Shown here piece after piece: positions 38,556 through 51,800 of a stretch of DNA of 64,000 nucleotides. Below the pieces are notes generated by a model. That model saw only the letters and a list, made by a program, of their open reading frames with translations, did not search any database and was not told where the DNA came from. Numbering within the stretch: position 1 is the first letter of the stretch; every line of letters begins with the position of its first letter. This DNA comes from Mugil cephalus (taxonomy: Eukaryota; Chordata; Actinopteri; Mugiliformes; Mugilidae), in the NCBI RefSeq assembly GCF_022458985.1, contig NC_061789.1, forward strand, positions 4,133,501-4,197,500, written 5' to 3'. The translations under genes were made by a program, and so were the position numbers.

Positions 38556-39275
38556 AAGAAGAAGAAGAAGAAGAAGAAGAAGAACACTGCAAGAAACTCA
38601 CTACACCACAGGCTGCTCTGTGCGGGACGGTTAACACGGACCACATTAGGCTTATGTGCAGACATTCAAACAGGAATTTTTATTTTTAGTGTCTTGGAGC
38701 CGAGCTGGACCGGCTAAAATCAGAGAAGTGCATAAAAAAAAAATGTTATATGAGCCACAAATAATAATATGTGTTAATACAGAACTATCGACATGGATTC
38801 TTGTATCAACAACAGTTATGATGTTTTATTTTGCAAGTTTTTATGTATCTGTACGTTTACACTGGAGTTACCACACATTGTTGAGGTCACTGTACATTTA
38901 CTTAGATGATGTGAGCAAAGACGTTGTGTGATTGTGGAGATGTAGCATTTTATATTTGCACGATAAATGACACAGTCTTCCAGAAATACAGCCCAAGCTG
39001 TTGGTTATTTTTACATTTTATTTTATTATTCTTTAGGCTCTGAATGGGTTTACTGTATAATTTAAACTTCTTAATTTCAATACAAATGTGCTGTTATTGA
39101 GAGTCTGTACGACAAAAAACTGTGCAAATACTTTCAGTCTGAACTGCGACACATTTCATACACCAGGTACCAAACTAATGTGACTTTAGTTTTGTGAACA
39201 CATTTCTATTTACGTTTTTATACTGCTGATTTTTTATTTTGTAATATGTTTCATGAATAAATTAATGTCAAAATG
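38556..39275 (+). other. card10: card10 3' UTR
   Basis: About 700 bases from the stop codon to the AATAAA at 39256. The first 30 bases are a purine AAG-type repeat directly after the stop. The rest is AT-rich. Confidence 0.8.
39256..39261 (+). terminator. card10: card10 polyadenylation signal
   Basis: A canonical AATAAA lies in the expected place, with a GT/T-rich stretch downstream. It is the first strong hexamer after the stop. Confidence 0.7.
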
Positions 39276-39409
39276 AAGATGCTGACTTTACTTGTGTGCT
39301 CAAATTCACAGTGTTTATTGTCCACAAAGTAATGGAGTGGAAAGGTTATTAAAAGTGACAAAAACATGATACAGTAAAAAATAAAATAAAAAATGTAATT
39401 GTAAAAATT

Positions 39410-39800
39410 GAAAATAAGTGTTATTCAACACAGTTGTCACTTTTTCTACATGAAAACATATCTAAAACAAATCACACATAATCTTACTCAATCAAGATAA
39501 AATTGAATTCAGTCCAAGTATCATATATTATATATATATAATAAATAGCCAAAATATGTTGTTCAATAAAAATAAAGTGGAGTTTAATACAACTTTCACC
39601 CTTTCCACATTAATAAATAACAAAGAAATGCTATCCAATAAAAAAATAAGTGTAATTCCACACAGTTAGCATATTTTCCATATTAATAAATAACAAAAAA
39701 TAAAAATGCTATCCAATAATCACTTTTCCTACATTAATAAAAAACAAAAACATGTTCCAACTTTTCTACAAACGTGTTGAAAAACACACATAAAGTTCCT
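39410..39800. repeat. AT-rich degenerate tandem repeat between card10 and tnrc6b
   Basis: Units of roughly 75-90 bases repeat CATTAATAAATAACAAA, ATGCTATCCAATAA, and a block like ACACAGTTGTCAC.TTTTC. At least four diverged copies are visible. The block sits between the card10 polyadenylation site and the tnrc6b promoter. Confidence 0.6.
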
Positions 39801-40026
39801 CGGATAATATTCAGTCTTATTCTGTATAATTGTAACACTTTCTGCGTGAATAAACAGATAAAACATGTAGGAAAAAAAACAACAACATTTGTTTACTTAT
39901 TCATATCATGGATGACGTCATGCGCCGGCCAGTGTTAAGGCGCCCCCCGGTGGACGGTGTCGGCTCCCCCCTCGCTCCCCCTCCTCCTGGTGATATAACG
40001 TTCTGGCTAAAGCCTCCACACAGAAA

Positions 40027-40039
40027 CAAAATGGCGGAC
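40027..40039 (+). promoter_or_regulatory. tnrc6b: YY1-like element in the tnrc6b promoter or first exon
   Basis: CAAAATGGCGGAC fits the YY1 consensus (AANATGGCGNC type), which is often near transcription starts of housekeeping genes. It also contains an ATG that opens a 29-codon ORF ending at 40120. No TATA box was obvious; the surrounding 39.92-40.10 kb is GC-richer than its flanks. Confidence 0.5.
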
Positions 40040-40331
40040 AGTAAACGAACCGATCACACAGCGTCAGACAGTCACCGAGGGGTTGTTGTTGTTGTTGTGC
40101 GTGTTTTGTTTACAGCTTGAGGGACAACAGTCGCGCATTAAGGAAATAAGGATACTCGCCTTTTCTTCGTTTTTTTGTTTTTTTTTTTGTTTTTGGTTTT
40201 TCTACGATTAACATTTCGCCTTTCGGTGATGTCATTTCTTATTCAATTTAGCCTTGAAAGCCTCGAAGAGCTAGCTCGCTAGGCTAGGTAGGTAGATAGG
40301 TTCTGCAAGAATTTTTGCACAGAAGCACTTT

Positions 40332-40352
40332 ATGTCCTATGTGATTCCCGAG
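40332..40352 (+). other. tnrc6b: tnrc6b candidate 5' exon end, with an upstream ATG
   Basis: A consensus donor (GAG|GTGAGT) ends at 40352. ATG at 40332 opens seven codons (MSYVIPE) that run exactly to the donor. Spliced to the acceptor before 41583, this frame continues for 20 codons to a TAA at 41643-41645, overlapping the main ATG. The exon start is unknown. Confidence 0.5.
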
Positions 40353-41613
40353 GTGAGTGCAATTCAAATGTTTCGAGCGCATGTGAGCTAATTACTAACG
40401 TTTTGTGTCATTATTTATGCGATCGTCCTAAAATTAGCCACCAACAGTTAGCTGCTATCTTGCTATGCTGTAGAAACGTCACCTAAGTTCGTCGTTTAAT
40501 TTGGCCCTACACGTCGTGTGGATTCAAGAGCTCCCCGTGCAAACTGCCGTGTGGATTATGTTGTTTTTCGAACATGCTAAAGTTGTGAATTATTAAAGTG
40601 AATTATGCTAATGATTTTATTTGGAAAATAAGGGGCTTATCGGCTGCTAATTTGACGTGCCTGTCGAGCTGCGCACAGGTTACTGTGGCTCTATTCTGTG
40701 ACAGCTTACCTCCCCGACTCCTCGGGTCAAAGCACCGAGCTCACCAGCTGCTTTAAAGTCGACTACCATTAGCTCACCCCTGGTGCTTCCTAATAGCCTG
40801 CACAGATATCCCCACACTGGCCTATTTACGCCTAAGCAGACCCATTCCTTTTCTCGCATAAACACGTTATTAAAAGCAGCTCATTGTGCAGCGGAAGGGT
40901 TAAAGCCACAAGTTGTTGGCTTGCATTAGCCCTGGTGCTAATTAAGTGCAGCTTAAGATAACAGAAGGGCCTAGTCGTATTTACAGCTATGTTGAATCTG
41001 AGACGTTGTATGTTTTTGCTTTGCACACACGCACGCAAGACAAAAAAAAAGCTGGATGTGTTTGGACGTTTACTTCTGCCAGGTGTAAAGGTCGTAAAGA
41101 CCATGACCATGTAGTGACATTAAAAAAAGGCAAAACAAAGAAAACAAACAAACAAAAAAAAGAAGAAGCTTGTGTCCTTTGGATCATTGCAGTAATTAAA
41201 AAAAAAAAATGACCTTTTCCAGAGATGTTGAGGAGTTTGAAGTTTGTTTGGCTGCTGTCTGTGTGCTGGTTGGAACTGCAATCATTTGCTGGGTTAATGA
41301 ATTATGCAGCGAGGAGCTAGGCTACCAAGGGCTGTTGTCAAGCTGTCTGCCCCTGGTTAACATTTCAGTCCGCACTGTGTAGGAGTGCAGTTGGCAACCA
41401 TCTCATGAGTGCATACGATTCATGTTCCGTCTAAAACTACATATATATGTGTGTGTGCGTGTATGTATCTATCTGTGTGTGCATGTGTGTGTGTGCATGG
41501 CTTTTCTTTTTGCGTGCCTTAAATTACATTCATTGTGGCTCGAGTAAGATAAATAATTTATTGCGTACACTTCTCTCCACAGACAGGAGAATCAAGAAGG
41601 GGAACAGTAGTTC

Positions 41614-42469
41614 ATGGAAGACAAGAAAAAGAAGAAAGAAGATAAAAAGAAAAGGGAAGCCTCTCAGAAGGTAAACAACATCCTGGAATGAAAGGAAATG
41701 AATATTCACACTCACATTTGAAATGTTCTCAGATTTAGTAGTGAGATTAAAGGCTGCCGAGATCATACTAAAGGTCTTTATGGATTTATTTATGGTGTGA
41801 ATCATCTTTATCACTTTTTTTTTAATCAATTTCCTCTCTGCTTTATATCTACCTCACTCCTTTTAGGTGCCAGAACAGAAAATCAAAGGTACGAGTTGGT
41901 TTTTCTCATCATCACACTCTTCTTCATGTGTTGTTTCCAATGATACGACTTGTTTGGTTGTTAAATGTGTTGTTTTGACGCTGTAGACATTGTCAAATTT
42001 CACAACACGCTTGTACATTTGTGTATTTCAGTGCCAGAATCAGCCAAGCCCTCCTGTTCCCAGCCACTCGCCACCCCAGGCTCAGTGTCCCCCAGCCCTG
42101 GCCCTGTCGCCCCCTCATCCCCCAGTCCTGGTGCAGCTGGGGTTTCTGCCCAAGTTCCTCCTGGTGGCGGGAACAATGCAAAGCAGCGGACTGCTGTGGC
42201 CAACGGACAGCCCTCCTCCTCCCCCTCTGGAAGTCAGACCTCGCAGCAGCAGCAGCGATACATGTCTAGAGAGGTTCCACCGAGATTTCGCTGCCAGCAG
42301 GACCACAAAGTGCTACTGAAGAGGGGCCAGCCACCACTGTCCTCCATGCTGCTCGGAGGAGGTGAAGGGGGTGCGGGAGGGGTCGGAGGTGGCAGTGGCT
42401 GGGCAGCCGGGCCACCTCTTTCCTCGCAGGGAGCAGAAAACCCCAATGCAAATGCAGCTGGAGGCACAG
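41614..42469 (+). other. tnrc6b: tnrc6b exons 1-3: N-terminal region
   Basis: Residues 1-173. A lysine-rich start is followed by a Ser/Pro/Gln-rich stretch, [10 protein letters not shown] and the strongly conserved [20 protein letters not shown]. The segment ends in Gly-rich sequence and [11 protein letters not shown]. Exon 2 is only 22 nt, so skipping it would shift the frame. Confidence 0.9.
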
Positions 42470-45400
42470 GTGGGCGAACGTCACGTCTTCTGCCTTAGAT
42501 TAGAAAAAAATAATGAAAACAACCGCGCAAAAGCATTTGACAGCTGTGGTTTTCATTTTGAAGTATCGTCGATTTAAGTAATGTTTTCCGTTTCATCCAC
42601 AGATTCCAACATGGGTTCATCCTCCCCTTCACCCCCCAACTCATCCTCATTATGTGTCGCTGCTCTGTCGTCTTCTTCTACTACTACTACTACTTCAACT
42701 TATGCAAATTCCACATGGGGGGCGGGCTCTGGCAGCCAGTCCTCTTCTCAGGGCTGCGGGAAGGTGATTGTGGACGGGACTGACCTGGAGGACTGGCCCA
42801 GCATCATAGGTGGGGCCAACATGAGCTCTGACGGGACTGGCGGAGGGGGACAGGAGCAAGAATGCCCCGGTAACAACAACAACAGTAGTGCCTCATGGAG
42901 CGAGAGAAACATCCAGCAGAAGGGAGGAGCACTAGGAGGAGGAGGAGGAGGAGGAGGAGCAGGGAACACGGACAATCCTTCCCCACCTCGTTCTTCTCCT
43001 CTTTCCCCCTCTTCCTCACTTAATGAATGTGTTCAGTCAAGCGGTGGTGTGTGGGCCTCTTCCACCTCGTCTCAGGTGGAGGCAGGGCTCGGATCAGCAG
43101 CATTTTACAATTCCAAAGTCTCCCATCTTCTTCCTGGGCCTCAGGAGAGTCCCATGGGTGGCAGCAGCAACAGCAGCAGCGTCCCTGGTGCCAATTTCAA
43201 CCCCAGCGTGAACCCCTCCGCTTGGCCCGCCCTGGTGCAGAGTGGGACACCGACTTCAGCCGGCGACAGCCTTCCTCTACACTCGTCCATTACTTCAGCT
43301 TCCTCATTCTCTGCCAGCACCACCCTCATCACCACTCACACTCTCTCATCTGTGAATCAAACTGGCCTCCACCAGCAGCACTCTGAAACAGCTGTGGGAG
43401 CCAGGAGTGGCGAACAGCAGCAGCAGCACTTAGGAAACCCAGGGCCAGAGCTGGGTTCAGGCGGCGGGGCACGAGAAGCAGGACCAAATCAGGAGGGTGG
43501 CAACGAGGGGGACTGTGGCGTCGCAAGCGAAGGAGAAGGGAGCGGTAATCTTTCTGGCTCTTCGTCTTCCTCCTCTGCTGCCTCTTCTTCTTGGAGATCA
43601 ATGCCTCCGGTGTCCACTGACCTCGGTCCAGGTGCCTCCCAGGCAGACGGGTGGGGAGGAGGAGGAGGGACTGGAGCTCAGGGGCAGGAAGGGAATGTTT
43701 GGGGCTTTGGTGGCCAGGGTGACAAGGCAGCATGGGGCAGGGGAAACGGCGGTGGTTCAACTACCCCAGTGGTATCTCAGGGAGCGTGGGAAGGAAGCAG
43801 CTCAGAAGCAGTGTGGGGTGGCACTGCAGGAGGTTCGAGTAATTTAGCAATAGGAAGTGGGAAAGGTGTAGACGGGGGCAGTAACGCGAGCAGCGGAGGT
43901 AATGGTGGCAGCAGCGTGGAGGACTCGGCCTCACCAAAGTTTGCAACTATGACAAAAGCTTGGGACAATCAGAAAGGGATAGAAAGTGGGGAGGGTGCGG
44001 TTGGGGAGTGGGGTGGAGGAGGAGGAGGAGGAGGAGGAGGACATGGTGGAGGTACTGGAGGTGGAGGACCGTCGTCCTCCAGTGGAGGAGGATCCACAGC
44101 TGGAAGTGGTGGAGGAGGGAGCGGGAGCGAACAGCAGCAGGAGCGATCCTCGTCTGCTCGCAACCGCGCCAACCAGACCTCCAACGCTGAAGTGGCCTTA
44201 CTGAGCATGCTCAATCGATCTGACCTGGACCCCAGGGTTCTGTCCAACACCGGCTGGGGTCAGACCCAGATCCGGCAGAACGTGGCCTGGGACCTGGACC
44301 CCACAATGGCAGCGGCGAACAGAAACGAAAGAAACAGTTCATCTTCCTCTGCATTCTCATCAGCAACCATGAACACTAGCGTCAGTCACAGCCCTGGGTA
44401 CCCGTCTAACACTGGTCCGGTAACTAATGACACATCAGCTGGTAGCCACGCGGCCGGCCTCAGCTGTGGTCCCGCTACAGGGAGGGATGGCTGGGAGGGC
44501 GGCGCCACACAGTCTACTGGTGCTCCCCTCAAGCCTAGCAGCACCGTGAGGAAGCCAGGGTCGCCAGACGAAGACATCGAGGGCAGCCAGGGAAAGGCAG
44601 CTGGAGGCTGGGGTGACCCCCCACCTGAAAACAAGGGCAAAGGATGGGGCACTGACGAACAACAGTGGGGGGATCACAGAGGAGGAGGAGGAGGAGGAGG
44701 AGGTGGAGGAGGGGGAGGAAACTGGAGGGAATTTGGAGAACAGGGTAGTGGATGGGCAGATGGCCCAGAGGATAAAGGAACAGGAGGGTGGAAGGGCCCA
44801 GGAAGAGGGGAGACAAGTGGTTGGGGAGGAGACTGGGGAAAGAGAGACTCTGCACCGGGAGGTGGGTGGGGAGATGGACGAGGTAGAGGTGGAAGCAACT
44901 CCGAAGAGGGATCTTCCTGGGGTAACCTGGACGAAGGGGGATCTCAGCGAGGAGGAGGAGGAGGTGGAGGAGGAGGAGGAGGAGGGTGGGGAGGGGGAGA
45001 TGTGGGTGGAGGCAAATCCCACCAGGACTGGGGGAGCGCCAAACCCCACACAGCAGCAGCACAGATACCAAACAGCCAAGTGGCACCAATGAAAGCTCCA
45101 AATCAACAGCCGCACCAATCACAGGGCCAGCAACCACCAGGAGGTCCCATGCAAGGAGGGTGGAACAGCCGGTCCAACCTTGGAGGTGGAGGTCCACCTT
45201 TGAAGAATCAGAACCAAAGTTCGGGCTGGACCTCCGGCCCAATCCCCCAGATCTCCGGGGGCGGGGGTGACTCTCTGGAGCCCAGCGGCTGGGAGGAACC
45301 TTCCCCTCAGTCCATCAGTCGCAAAATGGAAATAGACGATGGCACTTCAGCCTGGGGAGACCCGACTCGCTACAACACCAAGAATGTGAACTTGTGGGAC

Positions 45401-48400
45401 AAGAACAGTTCTGCGCCGGGCCAGCAGGCCCCGCCGCCGCCACCAATGCAGCAACAACCCCCTAGACGGCAGCAGGGGATGCAGCATGGCGGCAACACAA
45501 ACTCTGGCAACGGCGCAGCGGGTAAGAGGCCGTCGGATACTCTGAACGTTTTACCCGTTTTATTTACATGTAAATTCTAAAGCATAACTTTGAATTTCAT
45601 CGACGCCAGGTCCAGGTCCGGGTATGTGGGGAGGAGGTGCACAATCTGTGGATAACGGTACTGCTGCTTGGGGTCAGACGTCGGAGGCAGCCACAGGTTG
45701 GGGTGATCCCGACGAACCCAGCAAAAACTCTGGCTGGGGGAACCCTTCACCGATCCCTAATAAACCTGGTAAGAAAAGAGCACGGTGATGATTATCGTTC
45801 GTGTGAACGAGTTTCAAAAAAGCTTCCAAGGAAGAAACAACTGATTTTATTTGTTCTGCCACAGTCCCCAAGTCGATGGAGAGCTGGGGAGGGAAGGGAG
45901 ACGGCTCCATTGCGGCCTCGCGTCACCCGAGCTGGGACGAGGAGGACGACGGCGGCGGCGGCGGAGGTGTCTGGAACAGCGCTGGCTCCCAGGGTAGCGG
46001 CTCCTCCTTCAACTCTGGAGGCTGGGGTCAAACTCACGGAGGAAAGAGGGGCAACATCAAGGTGGGCAAAGGAGGATCTTCGACACCTCTGTTGTTCATT
46101 GTTCTTATTGATCCCCTTCATGAACTGAGAATAACACTTGTATTTATTTCCTAAAGAGTGGAGGAGGAGACAGCTGGATGAACCCTGTGTCACGCCAGTT
46201 TTCAAACATGGGTCTTCTGGTAAGACGTTTTGTTAATTAAGAAGGAATCTTATCATTTTTAACCATTATTAGTAGGGTTGGGTTTAAAAAAATGTATAAG
46301 ATATGTGGGAAATCTTCGAGATTAGTCGCCTTGTGAGGAAGCATCAAAACATGACAGAAGCTCCAACCCTGAGAGCAACGTTGGGCCTGAAATCTGATGA
46401 AATCTGTTGGTATTTCACAGTGAAGTGTTGTTGCTAGAGGTGTGTCCCGGTCGATCTTTTAACATTGAGTAATAACCAAATCTGATCTTAAACGTCTTAA
46501 GGTTCCTCGCGGCAGGTTCCTAGTCTGTTCTTGTCTTCTCCTGGAGTCGACTGGACTCAGTCCAGACAATCTTTCTGTAAAAGCTAACGTCGTGTGGAGA
46601 GAGGAGCTCGTGCATTTCCCGAAATGTTCTAGTCATCCAACTCTGCCATAAACTCCGTAACCCTCTCTGGAATATTTCTCTCCTTGGCGCTGTCTCCAGG
46701 AAACTTTTCTCTTCTTTTAAACGTTCACTGTTTGTTGTTTCAGTTCATACTCTTCTCCGAGATTTGTCAGCTCAGACGCCGGCCAACCACCATTAAATGG
46801 ATGTGGTTTTGGTTTATGGCAGACCTAAAATAAATAAATACAAAAGATCGGGGGTTGGCTGAAGCCCAGTGCAGATCCAGTCATTTTAAAAAATGCCGTG
46901 GTGTTTGCCGTTTTATGATTCATAGTCTTTCGCCCTGGGTTGGTTAGCGGTAAGGCCTCTTGTCACTCTCCCATGAAAGCGTGAAGGCGTTTAAACGGCT
47001 TCTTGTTCGTCAGGGCGATGATCCAGGTGTGGACAAAAAGATGGAAGGAGACAAGAGGGGAATGACTGACTATAACGGAGACATGCGGAGAGGTGGCCGA
47101 GGCGGAGGAGGTTACCGCATGCCTGGTTCCAAAGACATGGGTCCTGTCGACGTGGGGCCCTACGGTGAAAAGGTAGGAGTCCGTTCGTGGTTGTGACTCA
47201 CGTTTTAATCACGGTGATCTCGAAGTACGTGGCTGTTAAATTTGGGGAAACGGTCGCTGCAGATTCTATTGTTGTTCCACCGTTTTCCATTGTGCTCCAG
47301 ATGGGCGGCCATGGGGGAGTGTTTGTTGGCAGCGGCGGAGGGATGCCTCAGCCTCGGGGGATGCACCAGCCTGGCATGCATCCGATGAACCCCTCCCAGG
47401 GGTTACGTGCTCAAGTGCCTCATCAGTTCCTGTCCGCTCAGGTCCGTGGTCGTCGTCTCGATGTTTATTGGTTCGCCTCAAGTTGTTTTTAACGAGACAC
47501 GAAAGGGTCTCCTGTGTCCTGCCAATCTCTTCCGGCATTCCTTCCTTCTCAGTTTATCTAGCATCTGGTAAAATTGCCAGGCGGGAGGTCGTAACGACAG
47601 TAACGCAGCTGCGCAGTTAAAGTTAAAGTTTGATAATTCGTCAAACCTCATGAACAGGATGTGGCGTAGAATCGTGACCTCCATAGATTTTTGACTGACT
47701 AGATCTTGGTGCATGGGCTGTATTTATATAATGTTTGCTACATGTAATCTTCCTGTGACATGCAGGTGCCGGGTCCCATGCTGAAGCAGATGCCCTCTCC
47801 TGGTGGCAGCGTCGGGGGAGTAGTCGGCGGAGTGGGAGGTGTCGGTGGCGTTGGAAGTGTCGGAGGAGTTGGAGGGGTCGGAGGGGTCGGCGGGGTCGGC
47901 GGGGTCGGCGGGGTCGGTGGAGGAGTGTTCCCTCCTCAGATTTCCCCTCAGCAGCTAGCGATGCTGAGCAACATTTACCCCCATGTGCAGCAGTTCCATC
48001 TGGTACGTGCAACACTTTTTATTCAACATACAAGACAAAACGTAAACACAAAAAGCTAGACATGGAATACAGGATTCATAGGAAGACTGACCTTATCGTC
48101 TAGAGAAAGTCAGGGCTGTGTTTACATGCATGTGGGGAAAAAAAACGACTTATTGCCTTAATCTGACTCTAACTGGACAAATTAAGCGCATTGAATATCG
48201 ATTACTACCAAAGTTCTCCTTATCCGAGTAAGACACCCAAATGATGCCATTGGAAAAGGATTTTCACCGGCATGTAAACGCCTTAATCAGAGTTTAACTA
48301 GACAACGCGTGTACGAATGCTCCACAACAGCTGAACAAAAACATCCAAGAAAGCTAGTCACAGAGGGAGAACGTAAACACCATAAGTAGCGTGTACATTA

Positions 48401-48849
48401 CATACGAGATTATAAAAGATGAACTATTATCCATGTAGTTGTTGTTTGAAATGCCCGTCTGCTGCTTGAACGACTCCAGTTGCGTATTAAATGACGTAAT
48501 GAGTCAAGTGGAAAGGAGGCCGCATTAACCCGTTGAAAAGACACGTATCGCCACCTAGTGTAGAGGAGGTGTTATTTGTTGCATGTAAACTGGGACAAGG
48601 ACCACATTCAGAAAGTTAAATTCTGTGCAAACGCACTGAAGGGTAGAGAGATCTGTTAGATCCACATGACAGCAGTGGTTATAAGATAAAACAAAGATGA
48701 CATGACCCAAACAAATGTGAAAGTGTCTCCATAAGATGTTTACGTTTCAAAGGCGTAAAGTCTGACTCCACATTTAATGCGACTCCATATTGTTAGTAGC
48801 TCATGTTTATCTGCTCACTGACCCGCAGGCCTGTCAACTTGTTATACAA

Positions 48850-48883
<34 letters not shown>

Positions 48884-51800
48884 TCCTGCAGAACCAGAGG
48901 AAGTTCCCTCAGCATGTCAGGCAGCAGGCTGACCCGCAGCAGGTGAGCGTGATGGTGTTTGGGTGTTGCAGACTTGAACTGGTGTGACCAGACCAGATGG
49001 TTTCTCACTCTACTTTTTTTTTTTTTTTTTTTACTTTTCTCTTCCCAGCTGGCGAGGATTATGGCTATTCTGCAGCAGAGGCAGCAGGGTGGCGTCGGAG
49101 GAGCAGCGACAGGTGGAGGCAGCTCAAAACTGTCCCCCTCTCACCTGGGGGGAGGCCTCTCCAAACAGGCTATGGTTGACCCCCTTCCACATACTGGACT
49201 CGGGGGACCACTATCAGACCTTCATGCCAAAACGCAAGGGATGTACTCCGGTGAGTTCGGCATTTCAGACGCATTTCAGACGTCTTCTGGCTCAGCCAGA
49301 GTTCTGTGTTGAGCTCTCCTTCCTCTTGCCAGGGCTTACACCCGGGGTGAACCTGTCGGGACTGGAGCTCGGTCCCATGATGGGAGGGATGAAGGACATG
49401 GGAGGGCAGCAGTCCCGCTTCAAATGGATGATGGAGGGACACTCTCCGGCTCCCTCTCCCCCCGACACAGCCCTTCACAAGAACGGTAGGCCAACAGATG
49501 GTTTGTAGCATGTGTTTTTATTTTTATTCACACTTTGGCTCAGGCTCACCCCCCCCCCCTCCTACAGGCCGTTGCCAATCACCTTCAACGATGTCTGAGC
49601 CAAAGTGCTTTGAAAACATATTCATGTCAATCTGTTCTGACCTCTTATTTCCGTCTCCTGTGCCGTTCCCAGGCCCTTTACCCAGTAATATAAAGGTTAG
49701 AGGAGGGTCCCCGTACTCCCAGTATGACATGCTGGGCAGTGACGGTTTAGGGATCCCCCCTCAGGGCTCCGCAGACAACTGGCACCGGACCCCTGGGAGC
49801 AAAATGGGGAACAAACCGGCCACATCGAGCTGGCCTCCAGGTGAGGACGTCTTCCTGCTTCCTGCTGCGCCGTCCACCGAACAGGTGTCACGGTTAATCA
49901 TTGGGTTTTTTTTCCCCTCTTGTTGCCTGATGACAGAGTTCCAGCCTGGCGTTCCCTGGAAGGGGATACAGACCAGCGGAGACCCAGAGTCTGATCCCTA
50001 CATGACCCCTGGTAGTGTTCTGGGCTCCCCAGGATCCCCGAGCCTCAACGACTCCGACCACCAGTTACTGCGAGACAACATAGGTACGACTTCCTCCGAA
50101 TGAACCCAATGCTTTTCTTTATTTATCGAATGCACATGGCTCAGCAAACCAATGTGGAAGGCAGCGAGACAGGAAGCGCTTTGCAATTAACGTTACACGA
50201 ATGAAAGAGAAGAAGCACCAGAGGAAAAACCTCACACCTCCTGAAACGAGGCGGACTATACGAGGAAACCTACTCTGGTCTGTTATAGATGGACGAAACT
50301 GCTCTGGTGTGAAAACTCTGTGGGGAAAACCCATTAGGAACTTGCTTGACCAGAAACTGGTGCCACTAATTTCTATAACGGCTGAGTATTTACCTGTTAA
50401 AGGGAAGGGAGGGGGGGGCTATGTGTCTAGGCTACTCACCCTATGAGTGACGGCTCTAACGAAGCTTAAGACTGAGCCCGTTACAGTGGTCCGGTCTGGT
50501 GTATACGTGAACCGATACTGTGTGCAGTGTGGGACACGTGCAGATCGTAACTGATCAAAGATGGAGGTCGCTCGTCTAATCAGCCAAGCAGCTTGATTCT
50601 AAGCCCCTCCCACCGGAGGCGAGGAGGAGGAGGAGGAGGAGGAGGAGGAGGAGGAGGAGGAGGAGGAGGAGGAGGAGGAGGAGGAGGAGGAGGAGGAGGA
50701 GGAGGAGGAGGCGGCGAACAGAAGAACAGAAAGTTCTGTGTGCTCTGTTCAGACGCCGCCATATTTTCACCTGAGGAAACATCGCTGCACGTTTACGTCA
50801 AGACAGAGCATGCTCAGACAGAACGGCAGCGTTTATGTGGCGCTTCTAAACCAATTCTTATCTGAATATTTGGCTCCACGTAGACTCAGCTAGTGTGAAA
50901 TGAACGAAGTTCTGTTGCTCAGCTTTCAAGGAGCTGATTTTAATTAAGATTCCCCATGTGCTGTGTGTGTTTTTTTTTTTTTATTATTATCTACAGTCCA
51001 GATGTTGTTGGTCATCTTGTCTCACTTGTCAGAGCTTGTGTTGCATTTGTGTTGCAGGGCCAAACCCCTCCCTCAACACCTCGCTGCCTTCACCTGGTGC
51101 CTGGCCCTACAGTGCCTCAGACAGCCACCTCAGCAATGCACACAGCACAGGTAGATGTTTTCACACGCTGCGAGTCAAACGTTTAGACGCGACTTCTCGT
51201 TCACTTCAACGGGAACGTGTGTCCGGACCTTTTTGGCCGCTCGTGTGCATCCTCTCAGATTTCATCCTTTTCTGTGGGATTGTGTTTTAAGCTCTACAAA
51301 AAAATGCCAGAAGACTTTTTAATTTCTCTCCCCCACTCCCCCATTTCCTCCTCAGGAAAGTACTCCGAGTACAAGCCCAGCTGGCCCCCAGAGCCCATCG
51401 GACAAAACAAGTTGTGGAAGACCAATCGCAACAGCTCGCAGCTGCCACGCCCCCCTCCCGGCCTGACCAATCAGAAGCAGGCCTCGCCCTCCCCCTGGGG
51501 CACCGGAGGTCCACGGTTGGCCCAGAGCTGGGGAGGAGGTGGGATTAATCAAGAGTCGAGGTTTGGGCCAGGTAATTTTTTTTTTTTTTAGTTTTTTAAC
51601 AAGGAACATGTTTGAGAACGTGGATAATCTGTCCATCGATCCCTGGAGGGAAACTTATTTAACCCTTATGTTGTTTTTATGGGGACAAAGCTTCACGATT
51701 CCCTCAAGAACAGCTGGTTTTTCACCATTTTAGTGAATTCTCCAAGAAAGAAAAAGACATCTGTGGTACACAACAGCTGCATGTACCCTGGATAGATCAT

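Noticed and set aside
40031..40120. ORF starting ATGGCGGAC as a small protein gene
   Set aside because: Only 29 codons with a valine repeat; the ATG is better explained as part of a YY1-like element or a uORF in the tnrc6b 5' region.
44435..45242. Two long minus-strand ORFs (227 and 235 codons) opposite tnrc6b exon 4
   Set aside because: They are Ser/Pro/Leu-rich shadows of the GGA/GGT glycine-coding repeats. They have no domain and no splice or start context.
49562..49672. Possible extra tnrc6b exon after CTCCTACAG
   Set aside because: No donor in the right phase follows, and exon 13 joins exon 14 in frame with conserved sequence on both sides.
50580..50865. ORFs coding polyglycine, polyproline or polyleucine over the GGA repeat
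   Set aside because: The repeat has no stop codon in any frame, so these are translations of a microsatellite inside an intron.
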